This document shows positions 1 to 6,913 of a stretch of 13,997 bases of DNA, piece by piece. The DNA is from Comamonadaceae bacterium (GTDB lineage Bacteria; Pseudomonadota; Gammaproteobacteria; Burkholderiales; Burkholderiaceae_C). The notes beneath the pieces were generated by a model that saw only the letters and a program-made list of their open reading frames with translations, was not told the DNA's origin and searched no databases. Each line of letters opens with the position of its first letter. Positions within the stretch are counted from its first letter, which is position 1. The stretch is taken from positions 1 through 13,997 of the forward strand of contig CANIDW010000011.1 in the NCBI GenBank assembly GCA_947466165.1, written 5' to 3'. Both the position numbers and the translations under genes were made by a program.

Positions 1-1125
1 ATCTCTGTGATGTGAGTTGTTAGAGTTACTCTGCAAGACAATTTGCTCACCTTTGTAGCCTGCTTGCTTGAGTAATTCTTTGGCTTTATTTGGATTTTTT
101 TGATCATAAAAAGCCTTCATCAAGTCACCCTGATAGTTTGGACCAGACGAGTACACGAGAGAATGATTGCGAGCCGAAACACGGCCCATTGCACTTGAAA
201 TTTCGTCTACATTGACAACCGCAGATATTGCCTGCCGAATCAATGGGTTTTTTGTTAAACCTTGCTGTGTATTTAGTACATAAACCTGCATACAAAATGG
301 AAAAACCTTCAGGAGCGACAATTCTTGTCGGCCATCAAAACGCTTGCTCAAGTCTGGTGGAATATCACCAGCGACATCAACATCTCCAGATTGGATGGCA
401 GCAATCCTAGAGTTAGCCTCAGGCACGAATCGATAACGAACTGCGTCTAAATATGCAGTTCTTTTTCCAGCTAAACCATCTGGGCCGCTTGAACTCTCAT
501 TTGCCACATAGTTATCAAACCTCTTGATAAAGAGATGACTGTCTTTAACCCACTCTCCCAGCATGAATGGCCCAGTTCCAATCACATCTATGCCTCGTGC
601 AGGCTTATCTTTTTGCTCAGCAGGCACGATTGCGAATGGATACACGGGGCCTTTGAGCACATCCAGAAAAACTGAATTGGCTTTGGACAAGCGAATAACG
701 AAAGTATCAGGCTTGGGTGCCAACATGGAATCAACATCAGCTAATGCTGAAGCATTTGGACTGACCTTTTTGTAACGCTCAAAAGAGGCCAAAACATCAG
801 CTGATGTCAGCTCTTTTCCGTTATGGAATTTGATGCCTCGACGCAATGTGAAAGTAAACGTTTTGGCATCTGCACTGATGTCCACCTTGCTGGCAATCAT
901 GGGCTTGGTGTTGTAATTTGCATCCATTGCAACCAATGATTCAAACAGGTGGTGAATGACTTCCAACTCCACCAAGCTACTTGCCGCATGAGGATCTAAG
1001 GTACCTGGCCCGGACACATAGGCATATTGCAAAGTTCCACCCTTGCGAGGTTGGGCTTGAAGAGCCCCAACTAGGCCAAACCATAAAGCCCCAAAGACGA
1101 TCGAAATAATAAAACGATTGACCAT
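1..1125 (-). CDS. Peptide ABC transporter substrate-binding protein (SBP_bac_5, DppA/OppA-like), 3' end cut by window
   Basis: The 375 visible residues are the N-terminal part of a family 5 extracellular solute-binding protein; family members usually run to about 500-540 residues, so the C-terminal lobe lies outside the window. The start is ATG at 1125-1123, preceded by a good Shine-Dalgarno AGGGAGA about 7 nt upstream. A signal peptide is visible: MVNRF, then a hydrophobic core (residues 5-22) and a likely cleavage after Ala24 (LQA|Q). Family landmarks follow: GGTLQYAYVSGPGTLDPH near residues 29-46, HHLFESLV near 58-65, the FTLRRGIKFHNG stretch near residue 100, and GTGPFMLGEW near 190. It would capture peptides or related solutes in the periplasm for a Dpp/Opp-type importer whose other parts must be downstream, off the left edge. 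It is divergent from the gamma-glutamyltransferase-family gene, which suggests uptake of gamma-glutamyl or other small peptides for hydrolysis; that link is inference. Confidence 0.93.
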   Translation of the reverse strand, partial: MVNRFIISIVFGALWFGLVGALQAQPRKGGTLQYAYVSGPGTLDPHAASSLVELEVIHHLFESLVAMDANYNTKPMIASKVDISADAKTFTFTLRRGIKFHNGKELTSADVLASFERYKKVSPNASALADVDSMLAPKPDTFVIRLSKANSVFLDVLKGPVYPFAIVPAEQKDKPARGIDVIGTGPFMLGEWVKDSHLFIKRFDNYVANESSSGPDGLAGKRTAYLDAVRYRFVPEANSRIAAIQSGDVDVAGDIPPDLSKRFDGRQELSLLKVFPFCMQVYVLNTQQGLTKNPLIRQAISAVVNVDEISSAMGRVSARNHSLVYSSGPNYQGDLMKAFYDQKNPNKAKELLKQAGYKGEQIVLQSNSNNSHHRD

Positions 1126-1146
1126 GATGTTGTCTCCCTAAAAATG

Positions 1147-1175
1147 ATGCTAATTTTTTTAACTTAAACAATCAA
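1147..1175 (-). promoter_or_regulatory. Putative sigma70 promoter for the peptide-binding-protein gene
   Basis: Reading the minus strand, TTGATT (1175-1170) is a 4/6 match to a -35 box and TAGCAT (1152-1147) a 4/6 match to a -10 box, with exactly 17 nt between them. The -10 lies about 21 nt upstream of the ATG at 1125. The -35 touches the 22-bp palindrome at 1175-1196, so a protein bound there could affect this promoter. The boxes are only moderate matches in an A+T-rich stretch, so chance is possible. Confidence 0.4.
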
Positions 1176-1196
1176 AAAGATGATATATCATCTTTT
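1175..1196. promoter_or_regulatory. Perfect 22-bp palindrome in divergent promoter region, candidate operator
   Basis: Each arm reads AAAAGATGATA toward the centre between 1185 and 1186, and all 11 base pairs match. It lies between the starts at 1125 (minus) and 1221 (plus), abuts the predicted -35 of the minus gene, and would cover a plausible -10 (TATCAT, 1186-1191) of the plus gene. A dyad placed like this is typical of a dimeric repressor site (GntR, TetR or MarR type). No regulator gene is adjacent in the window, so the binder is unknown. Confidence 0.5.
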
Positions 1197-1220
1197 GAAT
1201 ATTACAAGCGGAGCTAACTC

Positions 1221-2843
1221 TTGAAATTTGACTTCAATTCACCTTACAAAAGCACGCGTTTGCCTGTTTTTGCACGAAATGTTGTTTCAACTTCGCACCC
1301 TTTGGCGACCCAAGCAGGATTGCGGCTGATGCTTAAAGGCGGGAACGCGGTGGATGCAGCGATTGCGGCAGCGGCTACTCTGACTATCACTGAACCTGTC
1401 AACAACGGAATAGGCTCCGATGCCTTTTGCATTTTGTGGGATGGACACCAACTTCAGGGACTGAACGGCTCTGGCCCAGCGCCCCGAACTTGGACTCCTG
1501 AATATTTCTTGCACAAGTACGGAGTTGACAAAGTTACGCCCCCAAAACGTGGTTTTGACTCAGTCACTGTGCCTGGTGCTGTTGCAAGTTGGGTAGCATT
1601 AAGTGACCGGTATGGCAAGTTGCCGTTTGCAGATCTAATGGAGCCTGCCATTGATATTGCTGAACGTGGCTTTTTGGTTCCATTTGTTGTGCAGCAAAAA
1701 TGGGCATCCGCAGTTAGTGAGTTTGAATCTTTACCTGGCTATGCACAAAGCTTCTTACCTCATGGGCGCGCACCCGAAGTAGGAGAACTGTTCCAATTTC
1801 AAGCAGCAGCAAGAGGGCTTCGTGCCATTGCCGAATCCAAGGGTCAAGCTTTATACGGCGGGGAGATCGCGCAAGCAATCGAGCGCTTCAGCTTGAAGCA
1901 CAACGGCACAATTACTGCGCAAGACTTTGCAGATTATCGACCTGAGTGGGTTACTCCACTTGCGCAGAATTACCGTGATCACACCTTGCATGAGATTCCG
2001 CCCAATGGACAAGGAATCGCTGCTTTGATTGCACTTGGCATATTGGATCATTTTGATATAGCCGGAATGCCAATTGACGGTGTTGACTCACAGCACATAC
2101 AAATCGAAGCCATTAAGCTGGCATTTGCTGATGTCTATCAGTATGTAGCAGACCCTTTGTCAATGAATATCACTCCTGCGGAAATGCTTGCCCCTAGCTA
2201 TCTTGCAAGTCGAGCAAAACTCATCAAGTTGAATCAGGCACAAAATTTTGGCGCAGGCAATCCTGTCAAAGGTGGAACAATTTACTTATCAACCGCAGAT
2301 GAAAATGGAATGATGGTTAGTTTTATCCAAAGTAATTACGTGGGATTTGGGTCAGGTGTTGTAGAGCCAGAATACGGCATCAGTTTGCAAAATCGCGGGT
2401 TTGGATTTAGCCTTCAAGCAAATGGGCTCAATCCATTTAATTTAGTCGCACCTGGCAAGCGTCCATTTCACACCATCATTCCTGCATTTTTGACAAAAGA
2501 AGGCAAGCCAGTTATGAGCTTTGGTGTCATGGGAGGAAACATGCAACCGCAAGGACACTTACAGACCTTGGTTCGCATGCTCGATTACCATCAAAATCCG
2601 CAGGCCGCATGTGACGCACCTCGGTGGCGCTTTAACCAAGGCCTCGATGTTGATGTTGAATCAAGCATGAACCCAGCAACTATCCAAGGCTTATCTGATC
2701 GAGGGCACAAGTTAAATCACATCCACAATACCTTTCAGGATGTTGGTGCAGGTCAATTCATTTGGCGAATGGGCGACCCGAAGACATTGGGTTATCTGGC
2801 GGCAAGCGACCCGCGACGAGATGGTCAAGCATCTGGATTTTAA
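1221..2843 (+). CDS. Gamma-glutamyltransferase-family protein (YwrD-like Ntn hydrolase)
   Basis: This 540-residue protein covers a whole gamma-glutamyltransferase-like Ntn-hydrolase precursor. N-terminal landmarks are STSHPLATQAGLRLMLKGGNAVDAA (about residues 23-47) and EPVNNGIGSDAFCILWDG (58-75). The self-cleavage site is GG-Thr353-IYLSTADENG, with Thr353 aligning to E. coli Thr391 as the expected new N-terminal nucleophile, followed by SFIQSNYVGFGSG (367-379) and MSFGVMGGNMQPQGH (432-446). No signal peptide is present, so it should be cytoplasmic, unlike classical periplasmic GGT. The family hydrolyses or transfers gamma-glutamyl groups from glutathione and gamma-glutamyl peptides, and some relatives act on other amides; the substrate here is unknown. 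The start is TTG at 1221: an in-frame TAA at 1215-1217 blocks anything upstream, GCGGAG lies at a suitable distance, and the first internal Met (37) falls inside the conserved domain. It is divergent from the peptide-binding-protein gene. Confidence 0.93.
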   Translation: MKFDFNSPYKSTRLPVFARNVVSTSHPLATQAGLRLMLKGGNAVDAAIAAAATLTITEPVNNGIGSDAFCILWDGHQLQGLNGSGPAPRTWTPEYFLHKYGVDKVTPPKRGFDSVTVPGAVASWVALSDRYGKLPFADLMEPAIDIAERGFLVPFVVQQKWASAVSEFESLPGYAQSFLPHGRAPEVGELFQFQAAARGLRAIAESKGQALYGGEIAQAIERFSLKHNGTITAQDFADYRPEWVTPLAQNYRDHTLHEIPPNGQGIAALIALGILDHFDIAGMPIDGVDSQHIQIEAIKLAFADVYQYVADPLSMNITPAEMLAPSYLASRAKLIKLNQAQNFGAGNPVKGGTIYLSTADENGMMVSFIQSNYVGFGSGVVEPEYGISLQNRGFGFSLQANGLNPFNLVAPGKRPFHTIIPAFLTKEGKPVMSFGVMGGNMQPQGHLQTLVRMLDYHQNPQAACDAPRWRFNQGLDVDVESSMNPATIQGLSDRGHKLNHIHNTFQDVGAGQFIWRMGDPKTLGYLAASDPRRDGQASGF

Positions 2844-2937
2844 ATACACCCTGAATTAGCAATACGACAAGTATGTGCCTTAGTGGTATTACGCGTACGT
2901 TAGTTGGTATGGAGAAAATATTTCTTAAACGAACTTT

Positions 2938-3115
2938 GTGTTTGTTCAAGAAAGTGTCCTGAGATGATGAATGTATGCAGAAAAATTGCACGCGAAAAGT
3001 TGAACGCCAGGCGCAGGGCTTGAGCTAATTACTTGTGATTTTCGAAGACGCGCTCGGTGCTTAAGCATGACTACCATGTGTGAGCCATCGGAGCCTTTTA
3101 CAAAGCCCCCACTAT
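2938..3115 (-). pseudogene. Degraded HicA-like (YcfA family) toxin relic in the 2844-3115 gap
   Basis: The 272-bp gap between two convergent genes has no intact reading frame. On the minus strand, however, one frame gives LSLDSGGFVKGSDGSHMVVM (about 3125-3066), which resembles the HicA core in which a GGF segment is followed by GSH, the His being catalytic. The same frame then gives PAPGV near 3017-3003, recalling the family's L-A-P-G-T. After a +1 shift the next frame reads RAIFLHTFIISGHFLE (near 2993-2946), which resembles the C-terminal R-x-I-L-R-Q-A-x-I-S-x-x-x-F-L of HicA. This needs one clear frameshift plus erosion in the middle, and there is no good start, so it would be a dead copy. 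The match is from memory of the family without any alignment and could be coincidental. No HicB partner is visible. A short palindrome near 2890 is the only other structure seen in the gap. Confidence 0.3.
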
Positions 3116-3370
3116 CTAATGACAGCATGCACAAACCGCTGAATGTTTAAGACGCTTGTAAACATCACCAACAGCAGCAGAATTAGCTGAGTCGATAGTA
3201 CCGCGTGAAGTTGGCGAAGATCGCCTTTCGGTAAGCGATAAGGGCATGCTCAGCGCTCGCGGGGAAAGAGAGGCGCAATTCGGGCACGGCAAAGGCTGAT
3301 CATACAAGGACATGGACTGGCGAGCCTCAAAGCTACCGCAAGCTGTGCAATCGTAGTTATAGGTTGGCAC
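3116..3370 (-). CDS. FmdB-family zinc-ribbon protein
   Basis: This small protein (84 residues) starts MPTYNYDCTACGSFEA and carries the FmdB/CxxC zinc ribbon with C8-x2-C11 and C29-x2-C32, which should bind one zinc. A Ser/Arg-rich linker (about residues 45-65) leads to a C-terminal HSAVCACCH tail with C80, C82 and C83, resembling the HPAGCGCC tail I know from some betaproteobacterial FmdB proteins. FmdB was named as a putative regulator next to formamidase genes, and relatives often sit beside amidases or cyclic amidohydrolases; their biochemical role is poorly established. It is the last gene of the operon, beginning only 6 nt after the hydantoinase stop, with a GTG start (3370-3368) and no strong ribosome site, so translation is probably coupled. 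A role in metal supply or expression of the hydantoinase is a guess from position. Confidence 0.85.
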   Translation of the reverse strand: MPTYNYDCTACGSFEARQSMSLYDQPLPCPNCASLSPRALSMPLSLTERRSSPTSRGTIDSANSAAVGDVYKRLKHSAVCACCH

Positions 3371-3376
3371 TTGCGA

Positions 3377-4789
3377 TCACCAGCCGCCAGACTCACCCCT
3401 GTGAACGAAGCGGCCGCCGCCGGCTTCGCCCATCCATTTGTCAGAATCGACTATAAGTTCACCGCGCAACAACACTTGCCGCACCTTCCCGGTCACGTTC
3501 TTTCCTTCAAACAGTGTGAAATCGCAATTTCCATGTTGATTTTTGGCTGTTATCACATGCTGCTCACCAGGGTCGAACAAAACAATGTCTGCGTCACTGC
3601 CCACAGCGATGGTGCCTTTTTTGGGAAATAAGCCAAAGAGCTTTGCCGGCGCGGTAGAGGTCAGCTCGACGAATCGGTTCAGTGAAATTCGGTGATTGCG
3701 AACACCGCCGTCATACAGAGTGGACATGCGGGTTTCTACACCGGGGATACCGTTGGGTATTTTTGAAAAGTCATTGCGGCCCAGAGGCTTCTGATTCACA
3801 AGACCAAGGTGTCCCTCTTTCATGCAAAAAGGGCAATGATCAGTGGAAACCAACTGCAGATCGTCGGTCCGCAAGGCAGTCCACAAGGCCTTCTGTGATT
3901 CTTTGGAGCGTAATGGCGGGCTCATGACATACCGTGCCAGATCAAAGTCCTCGCTGTCATAAACGCTTTCATCAAAGAAAAGATAGTGCGGACAAGTTTC
4001 AGCAAAAACGGGCACACCCATATCGCGAGCTTCCACCACGTGTTTCAGAGCTTCCTTGGCCGAGAGATGCACAAAGTAAACCGGTGCTTCAGCGAGCTCA
4101 GCGAGCTTGATGCCCCTGTGAGTTGCTTCGCCCTCCATGATGGCTGGTCGTGTGAGAGCATGGTATTTGGGAGCTGTGTGGCCTTGGGCCAATGCTTCCT
4201 TGATGAGCAGATCAATGATCGTTCCATTCTCCGCATGCAAGGCGATCATGCCGCCGTGCTGTCCTACCATGCGCATTGCCTGAAAGATTGCGGCGTCATC
4301 GACCATTACCGAGCCTGGGTAGGCCATGAACATCTTGAAACTCGAAATGCCTTCATGTCGAATAGCATGCTGCATGTCAGCCAGAACCTGAGCGTCAACA
4401 CCCGTCACGATAACGTGAAAGCCATAGTCGATGCAAGCGCCAGCAGCACCTTTGATGCGGGCGCGTTCAATTGCCTCAAGTACGCTGACATCTTTGCGCT
4501 GAAAAGCAAAGTCAACAATAGTGGTAGTGCCACCGAATGCGGCTGACCGCGTACCTGACTCAAAACTGTCGCAGGTTGTGGAGTCACCAAAAGTATTGTC
4601 CATGTGGGTATGACAATCGACCCCCCCTGGCAGGACCAGCAGCCCTTTGGCTTCTATGACAGTAGTATCAGCAGCAACGGCAAGGTTGCGCCCTATGGCC
4701 TCTATCTGACCATCAACAATAAGAATGTCTGCAAAGTAGTCGTCTACGGCAGTGACGATGCGGCCATTTTGGATGAGCTTTTGAGTCAT
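3377..4789 (-). CDS. hydA: D-hydantoinase / dihydropyrimidinase
   Basis: A full-length (470-residue) cyclic amidohydrolase of the dihydropyrimidinase group, which hydrolyses the ring amide of hydantoins or dihydropyrimidines to N-carbamoyl amino acids in the cytoplasm. The binuclear metal site is complete: H60-x-H62 in GGVDCHTHMD, carboxylated-lysine candidate K152 in SSFKMFMAYPG, H185 in ALHAENG, H241 in YFVHLSAKEAL and D317 in LVSTDHCPF. Tyr157 matches the tyrosine that holds the substrate carbonyl. Later landmarks are NGIPGVETRMSTLYDGGV (346-363) and the C-terminal GGGRFVHR. The ATG start at 4789 follows GAGG with 7 nt spacing, 23 nt after the DapA-family gene. No N-carbamoyl amino-acid amidohydrolase is found in the window, so the product's next step is unclear. 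Members of this family also act on allantoin-like ureides and cyclic imides, so the substrate is not fixed; the enzyme class is very likely. Confidence 0.93.
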   Translation of the reverse strand: MTQKLIQNGRIVTAVDDYFADILIVDGQIEAIGRNLAVAADTTVIEAKGLLVLPGGVDCHTHMDNTFGDSTTCDSFESGTRSAAFGGTTTIVDFAFQRKDVSVLEAIERARIKGAAGACIDYGFHVIVTGVDAQVLADMQHAIRHEGISSFKMFMAYPGSVMVDDAAIFQAMRMVGQHGGMIALHAENGTIIDLLIKEALAQGHTAPKYHALTRPAIMEGEATHRGIKLAELAEAPVYFVHLSAKEALKHVVEARDMGVPVFAETCPHYLFFDESVYDSEDFDLARYVMSPPLRSKESQKALWTALRTDDLQLVSTDHCPFCMKEGHLGLVNQKPLGRNDFSKIPNGIPGVETRMSTLYDGGVRNHRISLNRFVELTSTAPAKLFGLFPKKGTIAVGSDADIVLFDPGEQHVITAKNQHGNCDFTLFEGKNVTGKVRQVLLRGELIVDSDKWMGEAGGGRFVHRGESGGW

Positions 4790-4812
4790 GTTAGATCCTC
4801 TAGATTTTCAGG

Positions 4813-5748
4813 TCACAGATATGCATTAGCTTCAGTCAATGCACGCTCAAGCCTGGCAATATCTTCTTTGGGTAAAGGCCCGATAGGAGGGCGCATGGCA
4901 TCACTAGGAAAGCGCCCGAGCAACTTCAGGCAAGCCTTTAGTCGAGCATTTGCATAGCCGCCCGGGGCAGTGCCATAAATGGCTTTGGCCAGCGGATAGA
5001 TTAGCTCATTGAGGCGTCTGGCTTCGTCAAGATCTTTGCGCTTTATGGCCGCATCCAGTGAGATCACCAGCTCGGGCACGATGGCAGCAAGGCTCACCAT
5101 GCTCCCATCACTACCAACCGCCATGCAGGTAAACAAGTGCTCATCGCCCGAGGCCATCATTGCAACGTGAGGAGCAACGCGCCGCACTAACAATCGGTGT
5201 GCTTCGTAGGCTGCAGTTTCCCAGCTACCCTCCTTAATACCCACCACATTCGGCAACTGCGCGAGTTGTTCGAGGACCTGCGGAGGGTAGGCCATGGTTC
5301 CGGCATTCACGCCAGCTTGGTACAACATCATGGGCATCTGCGCTTGCGAGTTTGCTATCTCATGATGCGTGAGGGCCATGCGTAAATCCTGTGACAAGGC
5401 CCAAGAAAATGGTGGGAATACCAGCACAGCATCGGCACCTGCGGCCTTGGCGTCATCAACATGACTTTGTGCTTCGCGGCTGTCCTCCGCATTTACACCA
5501 CAGACGATCGTGGCTCGGGTACCGCACACTTCGCGGGCGATATCTGTCACACGGCGTTTTTCTTGGCGCGAAAGCATGAAATTTTCACCCGCATGTCCAT
5601 TGATCAGCAGACCCTTCATCCCTGGAACCAAAGCACAGGCTTCCAAGTGCCGAGCTAGTGTGATCTCATCAATTCGACCGTCCTCCAGCAACGGGCAGAG
5701 GGTTGCGGCATAAATGCCGTTAAAGGGATTTTGTTGTTCGGAAGTCAT
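4813..5748 (-). CDS. Dihydrodipicolinate synthase (DapA)-family lyase/deaminase
   Basis: The 311-residue protein is a class I aldolase-type TIM barrel of the DapA/NAL family. Visible family positions are the GLLINGHAGENFMLS loop (46-60, in place of the G-x-T-G-E of true DapA), Tyr143 in MLYQAGVN and the Schiff-base lysine Lys172 in VVGIKEGSW. The NGHAGE loop argues against lysine biosynthesis and for a catabolic member. In the D-hydroxyproline pathway a DapA-family enzyme deaminates pyrroline-4-hydroxy-2-carboxylate next to an HcnABC-like dehydrogenase, and that is the closest known context, but other Schiff-base reactions fit as well. I chose ATG 5748-5746 (MTSEQQNPFNGIYAATLCPL) because the barrel begins there; a longer frame reaching 5991 runs through the preceding gene out of frame. 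The start lies 13 nt after the upstream stop without a clear ribosome site, so coupling is likely. Confidence 0.88.
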   Translation of the reverse strand: MTSEQQNPFNGIYAATLCPLLEDGRIDEITLARHLEACALVPGMKGLLINGHAGENFMLSRQEKRRVTDIAREVCGTRATIVCGVNAEDSREAQSHVDDAKAAGADAVLVFPPFSWALSQDLRMALTHHEIANSQAQMPMMLYQAGVNAGTMAYPPQVLEQLAQLPNVVGIKEGSWETAAYEAHRLLVRRVAPHVAMMASGDEHLFTCMAVGSDGSMVSLAAIVPELVISLDAAIKRKDLDEARRLNELIYPLAKAIYGTAPGGYANARLKACLKLLGRFPSDAMRPPIGPLPKEDIARLERALTEANAYL

Positions 5749-5761
5749 AGGAGTGGAGGCC

Positions 5762-6913
5762 TCAGGCAACGGGCATTGGCATGCCCAGCAGACGGGCAGG
5801 GTTGAAGATGGGCAAATCGGTGGGCTGACAAAGTATGTGCTGAGCCATGATGCGGCCCATGAAAGGGCCGCTGGTGTAGCCTGAATGGGCACTACCGACC
5901 ACATACGCGTTAGCGACACCCGGTACATCGCCAATGATGGGCATAGCATCTGCTGTCTCGGCTTCCAGTCCAAGCCAGACGCGCGCAACACGGGCTTCAG
6001 CCAAGGCAGGCACGGCGTAGGCAGCTAGCCGCATATTTCCCACCAGATTTTGTGGGCGGGACTCGATGCCACCCTGATCTCTATTGCCATCGCCCTGCCA
6101 TCCGCCACCGATTAGTACCGTACCATTTGCAAACTGCTTTAGGGACAACAAACCATTGGCCACGCTGAGAACCGACCGCATTACAGGTCGAATTCTCTCT
6201 GTGATGATCAACTGGTTGATCAACACCTTGATAGGAATTTGAACGCCCAGCATAGCCAGCATATTTTCGATCCATACACCACCCGCCAAAACAATACGGC
6301 GTCCCCGAAGTGGGGCCTGCTTACCATCGAAGTGAGCAATGTGGCTGCTGTCGCCTGAATCGATAGATTCGACTGCGCTGTTTTCGAAGATATCGACGCC
6401 TGCGTTCCTGAGTGCATGTGTCATTGCACGTCCCGTCAAATAAGCACTGGCATAACCATCAATCTCGCAATAACCCGCCATGAGCAAACCGGGATGTAGC
6501 CCAGGTTCAATCTGGCGTGCGCGCTCTGCTGAGATGATTTCAATCGGCGCGCCTTGTTCTCGGCGTGCATTTGCGCGCAGCGTCAGCAACTCGCACTCAT
6601 CTTGGGTGAAAGCTAACGTCAGGCCTGGTGCCTGTTTTGCAAGAACGCCCATGCCCAGCCAATTTTCTGCATCCATCCACATCTGCCACGCGCGCATTGC
6701 GTAGGGTACAAGCGAAGCTCGGGTCATGTGCAGTGTTAGTGTTCCCGCGTTGACGCCTGAAGCCTCTCGGCAAAGTGCACCGCGGTCAACCAAAGCTACT
6801 TGCATACCGGCGCGCGCCAGATGCAATGCTGTTGAACAACCCATGACACCGCCTCCAATGACGAGAGTGTCATAAGCCTTTCCAGACTCCAATGTTTTAG
6901 CGCTAGCGGTCAT
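5762..6913 (-). CDS. FAD-dependent amino-acid/amine oxidoreductase, DadA/HcnC-like catalytic subunit
   Basis: A 383-residue member of the D-amino-acid-oxidase/sarcosine-oxidase-like FAD family. It starts MTASAKTLESGKAYDTLVIG and has the FAD motif GGGVMG (20-25), an acidic residue ending the second strand (LVD, 41-43), a REASGVNAGTL loop (49-59) and the C-terminal YVVGSAHSGYTSGP region typical of the fold. Such subunits oxidise a C-N bond of an amino or imino acid and pass electrons to partner iron-sulfur and FAD subunits, as in HcnABC, opine oxidases and D-hydroxyproline dehydrogenase. Its ATG (6913-6911) overlaps the stop of the preceding subunit gene by four bases (ATGA), direct evidence of coupling with the other two oxidase subunits. 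The longer frame to 7111 is out-of-frame extension into that gene and was trimmed. Its membrane or quinone partner, if any, is not identifiable. Confidence 0.88.
   Translation of the reverse strand: MTASAKTLESGKAYDTLVIGGGVMGCSTALHLARAGMQVALVDRGALCREASGVNAGTLTLHMTRASLVPYAMRAWQMWMDAENWLGMGVLAKQAPGLTLAFTQDECELLTLRANARREQGAPIEIISAERARQIEPGLHPGLLMAGYCEIDGYASAYLTGRAMTHALRNAGVDIFENSAVESIDSGDSSHIAHFDGKQAPLRGRRIVLAGGVWIENMLAMLGVQIPIKVLINQLIITERIRPVMRSVLSVANGLLSLKQFANGTVLIGGGWQGDGNRDQGGIESRPQNLVGNMRLAAYAVPALAEARVARVWLGLEAETADAMPIIGDVPGVANAYVVGSAHSGYTSGPFMGRIMAQHILCQPTDLPIFNPARLLGMPMPVA

Noticed and set aside
3986..4546. 186-codon plus-strand frame
   Set aside because: Lies wholly antisense to the well-supported hydantoinase and shows no domain features, only reverse-frame composition.
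5749..5991. 81-residue extension of the DapA-family protein
   Set aside because: It runs through the end of the FAD subunit gene in another frame and precedes the natural start of the barrel.
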